Shown here one piece after another: positions 38,080 to 45,290 of a stretch of DNA of 64,000 nt (position 1 is its first letter; each line of letters begins with the position of its first letter). Under the pieces are notes generated by a model. It saw only the letters and a program-made list of their open reading frames with translations. It was not told the DNA's origin and did not search any database. The stretch comes from Kineococcus endophyticus (GTDB lineage Bacteria > Actinomycetota > Actinomycetes > Actinomycetales > Kineococcaceae), in assembly GCF_040796495.1 (NCBI RefSeq), contig NZ_JBFNQN010000011.1, positions 166,006-230,005 of the forward strand, written 5' to 3'. The position numbers and the translations under genes are program-made.

Positions 38080-38085
38080 ACAGTA
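38080..38085 (-). promoter_or_regulatory. -10 box of a leaderless promoter (LacI gene)
   Basis: On the minus strand TACTGT ends 6 nt before the GTG at 38073, with no ribosome site between. Confidence 0.4.
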
Positions 38086-38121
38086 ACCGGGCGGGTGGGC
38101 GCCGGCCCGAGGGCGCGGTGG

Positions 38122-38792
38122 TCAGGGGAGCAGCAGGCTGAGCTGCGACCCAGGACGGTGTAGCCGAGGGCGTGGGCGACCCGCAGGGACGCCGCGGGCC
38201 GCGCGCGCCACTGGCAGAGCAGCCCGTGGGCGTGCGCGTGGGCGGTGGAGGCGGCACCGACCGTCCGTGCCAGCCCGTGTCCGCGGAACGCGGGGTGGGT
38301 GAGGACCGACAGGTGCGCCACCACCGGACCGCCGGCCACGGTCCAGCGCTGGTAGCCGGCCGCGGCGGCGGGGACGCCGTCGCGCAGGACGACGAAGGTG
38401 GGGGACGTCGTGTCCGCGAGTCCGCCCTCGTCGACGTCGGCCGGGGAGCACGCCCGGAGCAGGGCGTCGACCGGTCGGTCGGTGTGGACCTCCTCGGACG
38501 GCGTCGCGGCCGGGGGCCCGTCGAGGTAGGCGAGGTGCGCCGGGCCGAGGACCTCGGTCGCGACGCTGCTCGGGTCTCCCGCCGGAGCGTCCGCCAGAGC
38601 CCGTGCGCGGCGGGCGTCGGGTGCGGTGCTCAGGTGCCGGTCGCCGATGGTCACGATCCCGCACCACCCCGGTGGGCAGGTTCCCGCCACCTCGGTGACG
38701 AGGGGACGCAGGACGGGACCGTCGTGGAAGGCGGCGCCCGGGCCGGCGAGACCGGCCCAGAGCGCCAGCACGCGGTCGACCGGTCGCTGCAC
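38122..38792 (-). pseudogene. GNAT-family acetyltransferase with a frameshift near its 3' end
   Basis: The frame from GTG 38792 encodes a GNAT N-acetyltransferase: HLSVLTHPAFRGHGLARTVG is the acetyl-CoA loop, then a helix and CQWRARPAASLRVAHALGYTVLG near the C-terminus. Relatives end in a GSQLS strand. That strand (SQLSLLLP and stop) is present here, but in another frame, shifted at the G-run opposite 38149-38151. Adding one G would give a 223-residue protein ending at 38122. Without it the frame runs on out of register into the LacI gene to 37518. It may be a pseudogene, a sequencing error, or rarely used frameshifting. It is divergent from the amidohydrolase operon. Confidence 0.65.
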
Positions 38793-38829
38793 GGAGCCAG
38801 CATCGCGTGCACGGGTGTCCGCGACCAGC

Positions 38830-38859
38830 TTGACGACCTCCTGAGTGAAGCGCTTCACT
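38830..38859 (+). promoter_or_regulatory. Promoter of the amidohydrolase-cupin operon
   Basis: TTGACG (38830-38835) is a good -35, with TTCACT (38854-38859) 18 nt later as -10. The -10 lies inside the first operator repeat, so repressor binding would block it. Confidence 0.5.
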
Positions 38860-38878
38860 AATGAGTGAAGCGCTTCAC
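38845..38878. promoter_or_regulatory. Tandem LacI-type operators
   Basis: Two identical 14-bp palindromes GTGAAGCGCTTCAC at 38845-38858 and 38865-38878, 20 bp centre to centre, each preceded by TGA. The central CG and the GAAGCGCTTC core fit LacI/GalR-family operators. The 20-bp spacing is about two helical turns, which would place two dimers on the same face. They overlap the promoter of the amidohydrolase operon. Confidence 0.85.
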
Positions 38879-38898
38879 GGCGGACGGAGAGGAGTGAC

Positions 38899-39804
38899 GT
38901 GCGCACCGACTGCCACCAGCACCTCTGGCCCGCCCCCTTCGTCGACGCCCTCCGCGCCCGGAGCGCACCCCCGTTCCTGGACGGCTGGACGCTGCACCTG
39001 ACGGGGGAGGCGCCCCACCCCGTCGACCCGGCGGCCCACGACGTCGAGGCCCGCGCGACGCTGGAGCGGGCCCAGGGCACGGCCCGGGCGCTCGTCTCGC
39101 TGTCCTCGCCCCTCGGCGTCGAGCACCTGCCCGGCGAGGAGGCGGCCCCGCTGCTCGCCGCCTGGCACGACGGAGCGTGCGCCCTGCCGGACCCCTTCGG
39201 CGTGTGGGCGGCGGCGGGCGTCCACGACGTCGATCCGGGAGCCCTCACCGAGCAGCTGGGGCGCGACCGCGTCGTCGGGCTCCAGCTGCCCGCCACGGCG
39301 CTCGCGGACCCGGCCGGCCTGGAGCGCGTGGGCCCCCTGCTCGAGGTGTGCGAGCGCGCAGGCGCACCGCTGCTCGTCCACCCCGGCCCGGCGGGCGCGC
39401 CCGTGGACGTCCCCGGCTGGTGGCCCGCGGTCGTCCCGTACGTCCAGCAGCTCCACGCGGCGTGGTGCACGTGGCACGTCGCGGGCCGGGCGAACCACCC
39501 GACCCTGCGCCTCGCCTTCGTGGCGCTCGCGGGCCTGGCGCCCCTGCACCACGAGCGGCTCACCGCCCGCGGCGGGGCCCTCGGCGCGCTCGACCCGCTC
39601 GTGCACTACGAGACCAGCTCCTACGGCGCGCGGGCGGTCGACGCGCTCGTCCGCGTCGTGGGCGTCGACCCGGTCGTGCTCGGCAGCGACCGGCCCTACG
39701 CCGACCCGTTCGCCCCCGCCGACCTGCCCGGGTTCGGCGCCGCCTTCGCCCACGCCCTCACCGTCACCAACCCCGCCCACCTCCTCGAAGGGAGCCGACC
39801 GTGA
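38899..39804 (+). CDS. Amidohydrolase_2-family metal-dependent hydrolase
   Basis: 301-residue TIM-barrel hydrolase. The metal motif HxH is at residues 6-8 (DCHQHLW), further ligands are likely the His in LLVHPGP and the Asp in VLGSDRPYADP near the C-terminus. The family includes lactonases and decarboxylases, and the substrate here is unknown. GTG 38899 has GGAGAGGAG upstream. The gene is under two LacI-type operators, so it is probably inducible. Its stop overlaps the GTG of the cupin gene (GTGA), which suggests that the two enzymes act together. Confidence 0.82.
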   Translation: MRTDCHQHLWPAPFVDALRARSAPPFLDGWTLHLTGEAPHPVDPAAHDVEARATLERAQGTARALVSLSSPLGVEHLPGEEAAPLLAAWHDGACALPDPFGVWAAAGVHDVDPGALTEQLGRDRVVGLQLPATALADPAGLERVGPLLEVCERAGAPLLVHPGPAGAPVDVPGWWPAVVPYVQQLHAAWCTWHVAGRANHPTLRLAFVALAGLAPLHHERLTARGGALGALDPLVHYETSSYGARAVDALVRVVGVDPVVLGSDRPYADPFAPADLPGFGAAFAHALTVTNPAHLLEGSRP

Positions 39805-40328
39805 CCACCACGACCAGCACGCCCCCCAGCACCCACCCCGACCTGCCGCCCGCTCCCGGCCGGGTCCTGGACCCGGTGGAGCTGAAGGCCTGGGTCGAGG
39901 AGGCCGCCCGCCGGCCGCACGCCTGGGCGCACCTCGTCCGGCACGACACGGGCGGACGGCACTTCGCCTCCCTGCACCGCGACGGCGACCTCGACGTCTG
40001 GCTGCTGTGCTGGAACACCGTCGACGACACGGGCTGGCACGACCACGACACGTCGTCGGGCGCCGTCGCCGTGACGCGCGGGGCGGTGCTCGAGGCGACC
40101 CCGCGGATGGGCGGCGAACCCGTCGTGCGCACGGTCCCGGCCGGCCGCTCCTTCGGCTTCGGTCCCGACCACATCCACCGCATGAGCGGCGCCGTCGACG
40201 GCTCGGTCTCGATCCACGCCTACTCCCCGCCGCTGTGGCGGATGGGCCAGTACTCGATCTCGCCCGCCGGCGTCCTGCGCCGGACGTCGGTCAGCTACGC
40301 CGACGAGCTACGGCCCCTCGAGCCGTAG
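39801..40328 (+). CDS. Cysteine-dioxygenase-like cupin (thiol dioxygenase family)
   Basis: 175-residue cupin. Iron ligands are H80 and H82 (GWHDHDTSSG) and H126 (DHIHRM). The Ser-x-His-x-Tyr triad of thiol dioxygenases is present as S137, H139 and Y141 (SIHAYSPP). Members oxidise cysteine, 3-mercaptopropionate or related thiols to sulfinates with O2. GTG 39801 overlaps the amidohydrolase stop by 4 nt. It is convergent with the second HAL-family gene (21-nt overlap). Which thiol is used cannot be told by eye. Confidence 0.83.
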   Translation: MTTTTSTPPSTHPDLPPAPGRVLDPVELKAWVEEAARRPHAWAHLVRHDTGGRHFASLHRDGDLDVWLLCWNTVDDTGWHDHDTSSGAVAVTRGAVLEATPRMGGEPVVRTVPAGRSFGFGPDHIHRMSGAVDGSVSIHAYSPPLWRMGQYSISPAGVLRRTSVSYADELRPLEP

Positions 40329-41813
40329 CAGCAGCGCCAGGTCGGGCACCCGCGCGACGACGGCCTCGACGTCCGGACCGATGGGCGCGTCGCGCGCGTC
40401 CCGGTCCAGCACCTCGTCGAAGACCCCGAACAGTGCGGCGGCGCCGGGGGAGAGGCGGTCCGGGGCCGCCCGCAGCGCCCGGACCGCGGCGAGCGCCTCG
40501 ACGGCGAGCACGAGCGGGGCCAGGTCCGCGGTCTGCCGCAACGCCCGCGCCCCCTGCGTCGCGAAGCTCGCGTGCTCCTCCAGCCCCAGCGAGATCGACA
40601 CCGTCCCCGCGGTCATGGGCGCCGTCGCCGGCCGCAGTTCCGCCAGGGCGTCCTGCACGACGTACTCGCCGATCATCAGGCCCGAGCTCCCGCGTGGACC
40701 CGCCGCCAGGAACGCCCGCAGCCCGGTGTGCTCCGGTCGCAGCAGCAGCGCCAGCCGCGCCGCCGACAACGTCAGGACGCCGTAGGTCGTGGCGCGCAAC
40801 GTGTCCAGGGCCGTGGCCAGCGACGCCGCGTGGAACTGGCCGTGGTGGAAGACCCCCTCGCGCGAGACGAGCGGGTTCTCCCCGGGCGTCGAGGCCTCCA
40901 GCTGCAGCACGTCCGCCAGCAGGTCCGCGGCCGCGAACGCGGGGGAGAGCACCTGCGGTGCAGTGCGCAGCGCGAACGGGTCCTGCAGCCGGGTCGGCTC
41001 CGGCCCGCCCTCCACCAGGGCGTGCAGGGCGGCGGCCACCTCCGGCTGCCGGGCGTGCGGGCGTGCCGCGTGCACCGACGGTGCCCAGGCCTGCGGGTTG
41101 CCGCGCAGGGCGAGGAACGACAGGGCCGAGATGCCCAGCCCCGAGACCAGCAGTTGCCGCAACCGGACGAGGGCGAGCGAGGCCGTCGCCAGGGTGAGCG
41201 CGTGCGAGGAGATGAGCGGCAGCGCGTCCGCCGCCCCCAGCGCCACCGGCGGGACCGACCCCGTCCGCCACGGACGCTCACCGACGAGCGTCAGCCCCAG
41301 CTCGGCGAGCGGGGCCAGGTCGGACGTCCCGATGCCGCCGAACCGGTGCAGCGTTGGCAGGGCGCCGGTCTCGACGGCGTCGGCCAGGGCGTCCAGCACG
41401 GCCGGGCTCAGCCCGGCGCCCGCGCCGACGCGGGCCCCGGCGAGCAGCTGGTTCAGGCGCAGGACGAGCGCGGCCCGCGTCGTCGGCTCGTCCTCGACGG
41501 GCCCGAGCGACGCCGCGTGCGAGCGCAGCAGCCGCAGCCCGTGCGCGCGCGGGTGCTCGCCCTGCTCCTCGTCGACGTCGACGTCCTTGTTGGCGCCGAC
41601 CCCGGTCGTCGCCCCGTAGACCGTGCCCTCGCTGCGGGCCGTCTCCATCGCGGCGTGCAGCGCGCCGAGCGAGGCCAGCACCGCGCGGTCCACGACCGGC
41701 CGGGCCCGGCCGTGGGCGATCGCGTCGAGGTCGTCCAGCGGGAGCTCCCGGCCGTCGAGCCGCACCACCCGCTCGACCCCCGCGGTCGCGGTCGGGACGT
41801 GCTGCTGATCCAC
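40308..41813 (-). CDS. HAL/PAL-family lyase with altered MIO triad (HAL-B)
   Basis: 501-residue aromatic amino acid lyase-fold protein. It keeps the Tyr loop VYGATTGVG (Y66), the substrate-carboxylate segment QDPFALRTAPQV (Arg kept; the usual Tyr is Phe), ENPLVSREGV, and LGLEEHASF near the C-terminus. The cofactor motif GSVGASGDLAPLA is replaced by GGIGTSDLAPLA: one residue shorter, with Thr163-Ser164-Asp165 at the triad. The helper Asn in ALINGT is lost (ALPLISSHA). GTG 41813 (minus strand) has GGAGG 5 nt upstream. It diverges from the quaternary-amine transporter across 136 nt, so co-regulation is likely. Ergothionase-like chemistry is one option. Confidence 0.82.
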   Translation of the reverse strand: MDQQHVPTATAGVERVVRLDGRELPLDDLDAIAHGRARPVVDRAVLASLGALHAAMETARSEGTVYGATTGVGANKDVDVDEEQGEHPRAHGLRLLRSHAASLGPVEDEPTTRAALVLRLNQLLAGARVGAGAGLSPAVLDALADAVETGALPTLHRFGGIGTSDLAPLAELGLTLVGERPWRTGSVPPVALGAADALPLISSHALTLATASLALVRLRQLLVSGLGISALSFLALRGNPQAWAPSVHAARPHARQPEVAAALHALVEGGPEPTRLQDPFALRTAPQVLSPAFAAADLLADVLQLEASTPGENPLVSREGVFHHGQFHAASLATALDTLRATTYGVLTLSAARLALLLRPEHTGLRAFLAAGPRGSSGLMIGEYVVQDALAELRPATAPMTAGTVSISLGLEEHASFATQGARALRQTADLAPLVLAVEALAAVRALRAAPDRLSPGAAALFGVFDEVLDRDARDAPIGPDVEAVVARVPDLALLLRLEGP

Positions 41814-41949
41814 TAGGTCCTCCACCACGCCCGCTGGTCCGTCTGAGGAGAGGTCACGATCGGGTGACGGCCGTTCGAGCCTCGTTGACCGGTCCTCGTC
41901 CTGTGCCCAGCATGTACCAGCCCCCCGGTCCAACATCGGAGCCGCCCCA
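41814..41949. promoter_or_regulatory. Divergent promoter region (HAL-B / quaternary-amine transporter)
   Basis: 136 nt. On the plus strand TTGACC (41885-41890) and CAGCAT (41908-41913), 17 nt apart, make a fair promoter for the transporter. An inverted repeat GTCAC / GTGAC (41853-41857 and 41864-41868) lies upstream of it and could be a regulator site. No copy of the LacI-type operator is seen here. Confidence 0.4.
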
Positions 41950-42918
41950 GTGATCACGTTCGAGGCCGTCCGCAAGCAGTTCCCCGACGGGACCGTCGCG
42001 GTCGACGACCTCGACCTCGAGCTCCCGACCGGCCGGATCACGGTCTTCGTCGGACCCTCCGGGTGCGGCAAGACGACCTCCCTGCGCATGATCAACCGGA
42101 TGGTCGAGCCCACCGGCGGCGCCGTCCGCATCGACGGTGAGGACGTGCGGAGCAAGCCGCCCGCCGAGCTGCGGCGCGGCATCGGCTACGTCATCCAGCA
42201 CGCGGGGCTCTTCCCGCACAAGACGGTGCTCGACAACGTCCTCACCGTCCCCAAGCTCGTGGGCCGCGGGCGCGAACGCTCGCGCGCCCTCGAACTCCTC
42301 GAGCGCGTCGGCCTGCCGACGGCCTTCGCCGACCGCTACCCGGCGCAGCTGTCCGGCGGGCAGCAGCAGCGCGTCGGCGTCGCGCGGGCGCTCGCGGCCG
42401 ACCCGCCCGTCATGCTCATGGACGAGCCGTTCAGCGCCGTCGACCCGATCGTGCGCCACCAGCTGCAGGAGGAGTTCCTGCGGCTGCAGGGCGACCTCGG
42501 CAAGACGATCGCCCTCGTCACCCACGACATCGACGAGGCCGTCGTCCTCGGCGACCGCATCGCGGTGTTCCGCGAGGGCGGGCACCTCGCCCAGGTCGGG
42601 TCGCCGGAGGAACTGCTGACCCGGCCGGCCGACGACTTCGTCCGGAACTTCGTCGGCCGCGACCGCGGGTACCGGGGCCTGGGCTTCCGGACCGCCGACG
42701 GCCTCGTGCTGCGTCCTCTCGACGGTGTCCGCCTCGACGAGGCCGGCCGGCCGCTCGACGTCGACGGGACGTTCCGCGCCGGGGACTCCCTGCGCGTGGT
42801 CCTCGACCTGACCCTCACCTCGCGCACGGGAACCGCCGTGCAGGTCGACGGGGACGGCCGTGCCACCGGACTCGTGCACCACCACGACGTCGCGGACCTG
42901 CTGGCGGAGCGCCGGTGA
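41950..42918 (+). CDS. Quaternary-amine/osmoprotectant ABC transporter, ATP-binding protein (OpuCA-like)
   Basis: 322 residues. Walker A is GPSGCGKTT, the Q-loop follows, the signature is LSGGQQQR, Walker B is VMLMDEPFSAVD, and the switch His is in VTHDIDEA. This is the ProV/OpuCA subfamily, with the VIQHAGLFPHKTV segment and a C-terminal accessory domain of about 80 residues (CBS-like region reduced). GTG 41950 has CGGAG upstream. Its stop overlaps the first permease gene. It is the first gene of a four-gene importer operon. Confidence 0.9.
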   Translation: MITFEAVRKQFPDGTVAVDDLDLELPTGRITVFVGPSGCGKTTSLRMINRMVEPTGGAVRIDGEDVRSKPPAELRRGIGYVIQHAGLFPHKTVLDNVLTVPKLVGRGRERSRALELLERVGLPTAFADRYPAQLSGGQQQRVGVARALAADPPVMLMDEPFSAVDPIVRHQLQEEFLRLQGDLGKTIALVTHDIDEAVVLGDRIAVFREGGHLAQVGSPEELLTRPADDFVRNFVGRDRGYRGLGFRTADGLVLRPLDGVRLDEAGRPLDVDGTFRAGDSLRVVLDLTLTSRTGTAVQVDGDGRATGLVHHHDVADLLAERR

Positions 42919-43571
42919 ACGACGTCTGGACGTACCTGTCGCAGAACCAGTCGACAGTGCTGGACGCGTTGCAGCAGCACGTCGTCCTCGCGGTGCTCCC
43001 GCTGCTCATCGGCGTGGTCGTCGCTCTGCCCGTGGGGTACCTCGGGGTCCGGTACGGCTGGCTGTACCACCCGATCCTCAACGTCTCCGGGTTGATCTAC
43101 TCGATCCCCTCCCTCGCGGTGTTCGTCGCCCTGCCGTACGTGCTCGGGACGAAGATCCTCTCGCCCGTGAACATCGTGGTGGCCCTCGCGCTCTACACGG
43201 TGGCGCTCATGGCGCGCACGGTCGCCGACGGGTTGCGGTCGGTGGACCCGACGCTCACCGAGGCGGCGACCGCCATGGGCTACAAGCGGACCCGTCGCCT
43301 GCTGGAGGTCGAACTCCCGCTGGCGGCGCCCGTCATCCTCGCCGGGGTCCGGGTGGCCGCCGTCTCGAACATCTCCCTCGTCAGCGTCGGTGCGCTGCTG
43401 GGCGTCGGGGGTCTCGGGGCGTTGTTCACCCGCGGTTTCCAGCTGTTCTACACCGCGCCCATCATCGTCGGGATCGTCCTGTCGATCGCCCTCGCGGCCG
43501 TCGCGGACCTGCTCATCGTCCTGTTCCAGCGGGCCGTCACCCCGTGGACCCGCGCCGTGAAGGGGGCCTGA
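42915..43571 (+). CDS. Quaternary-amine ABC transporter permease 1 (OpuCB-like)
   Basis: 218-residue BPD_transp_1 permease with five to six membrane helices and the EAA loop EAATAMGYKRTRRLLEVELPLAAP. It also has the SIPSLAVFVALPYVLG helix typical of OpuC permeases. GTG 42915 overlaps the ATPase gene. It probably pairs with the second permease to form the channel. Confidence 0.9.
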   Translation: MNDVWTYLSQNQSTVLDALQQHVVLAVLPLLIGVVVALPVGYLGVRYGWLYHPILNVSGLIYSIPSLAVFVALPYVLGTKILSPVNIVVALALYTVALMARTVADGLRSVDPTLTEAATAMGYKRTRRLLEVELPLAAPVILAGVRVAAVSNISLVSVGALLGVGGLGALFTRGFQLFYTAPIIVGIVLSIALAAVADLLIVLFQRAVTPWTRAVKGA

Positions 43572-43572
43572 C

Positions 43573-44322
43573 GTGGACGGAACGCCGTACCTGCTGGACG
43601 GGGCCAACTGGGCCTGGTCCTCGCCGGGCAGCATCCCGCACCTGCTGCTGTCCCACCTGGGGTACACGGGCCTGTCCGTGCTCGTCGGGTTCGTCATCGC
43701 CTTCCCGATCGGCCTGCTCATCGGGCACACCGGGAAGGGGTCGTTCCTCGCCATCAACGCCGGGAACGCGGGCCGGTCGCTGCCGACGCTGGGCCTGTTG
43801 AGCCTGCTCGTCGTCTACATGAGCAGCCAGGGGTTCCTGCCGGTGCTCATCGCCCTCGTCGTGCTCGTGATCCCGCCGATCCTCACCTCGACGTACGCGG
43901 GGCTGCGGTCGGTGGACCCGAACGCGGTCGACGCGGCCCGGGGGATGGGCATGAGTTCCTCGCAGGTCCTGTTCCGCGTCGAACTGCCCATGGCGCTGCC
44001 CGTCGTCTTCGGCGGCGTGCGCGCCGCCGTCCTCCAGGTCGTCGCCACGGCGACCGTCGCCGCGTACGTCGGGCTGTCCGGCCTCGGCCGTCTGCTCGTG
44101 GACGGCTTGGCGCTCAACGACTACGGCCGCATGGTCGCCGGCGCCGTCGTCGTGGCCGTCCTCGCCGTCGTCCTGGACCTCCTGCTCGGCCTGGTCCAGC
44201 GCTACGTCGTCTCGCCCGGCATCACGGGTCGCGGACTGTCCCGAGCACGGGGCACCCGATCCGTGGCAGAGTCCGGGGCGGTCCCGGAACCAGAACTCGT
44301 CACGTCGAAAGGCACGTCATGA
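43573..44322 (+). CDS. Quaternary-amine ABC transporter permease 2 (OpuCD-like)
   Basis: 249 residues, a second BPD_transp_1 permease with the EAA-type loop DAARGMGMSSSQVLFRVELPMALP and the SLPTLGLLSLLVVYM helix. A C-terminal charged tail of about 35 residues is extra. GTG 43573 comes 1 nt after the first permease. The stop overlaps the ATG of the binding protein (ATGA). Confidence 0.9.
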   Translation: MDGTPYLLDGANWAWSSPGSIPHLLLSHLGYTGLSVLVGFVIAFPIGLLIGHTGKGSFLAINAGNAGRSLPTLGLLSLLVVYMSSQGFLPVLIALVVLVIPPILTSTYAGLRSVDPNAVDAARGMGMSSSQVLFRVELPMALPVVFGGVRAAVLQVVATATVAAYVGLSGLGRLLVDGLALNDYGRMVAGAVVVAVLAVVLDLLLGLVQRYVVSPGITGRGLSRARGTRSVAESGAVPEPELVTSKGTS

Positions 44323-45257
44323 ACCGTAGGAACCTGCTCGGCCTCGCCCTCGTGGGCTCCCTCACGGCGACGCTGGCCGCGTGCGGCGGCGGTGACGACC
44401 CGCTGGCCACGGACAGCACCCCCGCCGCCGGCGGCTCCGCCGACGCCGCGACGATCATCGTCGGCTCGGCCAACTTCCCCGAGAGCGAACTGCTCGCCGA
44501 GATGTACAGCCAGGTCCTCGAGGCCAAGGGCGTCACGGTGCAGCGCAAGTTCAACATCGGGGCCCGCGAGCTCTACCTCAAGGCGCTCGACGACGGCTCG
44601 ATCGACCTGCTGCCCGAGTACAACGGCGCGCTGCTCGCGTACTACCTCAAGGGCGACGCGCCGCAGGGGGTCTCCAGCCCGGAGACGGTGCTGGACGCGC
44701 TGAAGAAGGAGATCCCCTCCGGCCTGGAGGTCCTCGACCAGTCCGCGGCGGAGGACAAGGACTCCCTCTCGGTGACCTCGGAGACGAAGTCGAAGTACAA
44801 CCTGACCTCGATCGCCGACCTGGCGCCCGTGGCCAAGGACCTCACCATCGGGGCCGGACCGGAGTTCCAGGAGCGCTACCAGGGCCTGAAGGGCCTCAAG
44901 GAGCTCTACGACGTCGAGTTCGGCACGTTCAAGCCCCTCGACGTCGGAGGCCCGCTGACCGTTGCAGGTCTGAAGGACGGCTCGATCCAGGTCGGGAACA
45001 TCTTCACCACCGACTCCTCCATCGAGACGAACGGGTTCGTCGTCCTGGAGGACCCGAAGAACCTCTTCCTGGCCCAGAACATCCTGCCGCTCATCCGGTC
45101 CTCGAAGAACAACAGCACCGTCACCGAGGCGCTCAACGCCTTCTCGGCCAAGCTCACGACCGAGAACCTCACCCAGTACCTCGCGCAGGTGCAGGTGGAC
45201 AAGAAGACCTCGGCCGCGGTGGCCAAGGACTTCCTCTCGGCCAACGGGCTCGTCTGA
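44319..45257 (+). CDS. Quaternary-amine ABC transporter substrate-binding lipoprotein (OpuCC/EgtU-like)
   Basis: 312 residues. The signal ends at the lipobox LAAC (C22), so the protein is lipid-anchored outside the cell. The OpuAC-type binding fold starts IIVGSANFPESELLAEMY, with the IDLLPEYNGALLAYYL and GNIFTTDSSIETNGFVVLEDP segments of the glycine-betaine/choline/carnitine/ergothioneine-binding family. The exact ligand needs the aromatic-box residues to be compared. Since the operon diverges from the MIO-less lyase HAL-B, an amine that the lyase degrades is a reasonable guess. Confidence 0.9.
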   Translation: MNRRNLLGLALVGSLTATLAACGGGDDPLATDSTPAAGGSADAATIIVGSANFPESELLAEMYSQVLEAKGVTVQRKFNIGARELYLKALDDGSIDLLPEYNGALLAYYLKGDAPQGVSSPETVLDALKKEIPSGLEVLDQSAAEDKDSLSVTSETKSKYNLTSIADLAPVAKDLTIGAGPEFQERYQGLKGLKELYDVEFGTFKPLDVGGPLTVAGLKDGSIQVGNIFTTDSSIETNGFVVLEDPKNLFLAQNILPLIRSSKNNSTVTEALNAFSAKLTTENLTQYLAQVQVDKKTSAAVAKDFLSANGLV

Positions 45258-45277
45258 CCCGCGGCGGGGTGCGGGCG

Positions 45278-45283
45278 TACCGT
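45278..45283 (+). promoter_or_regulatory. -10 box of a leaderless promoter (SDR gene)
   Basis: TACCGT ends 7 nt before GTG 45291, with no ribosome site. Confidence 0.45.
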
Positions 45284-45290
45284 CGCACGG

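Noticed and set aside
37518..38121. Fusion of the GNAT protein with a long C-terminal domain
   Set aside because: The extra 200 codons are the LacI gene read in the wrong frame; a frameshift explains the sequence better.
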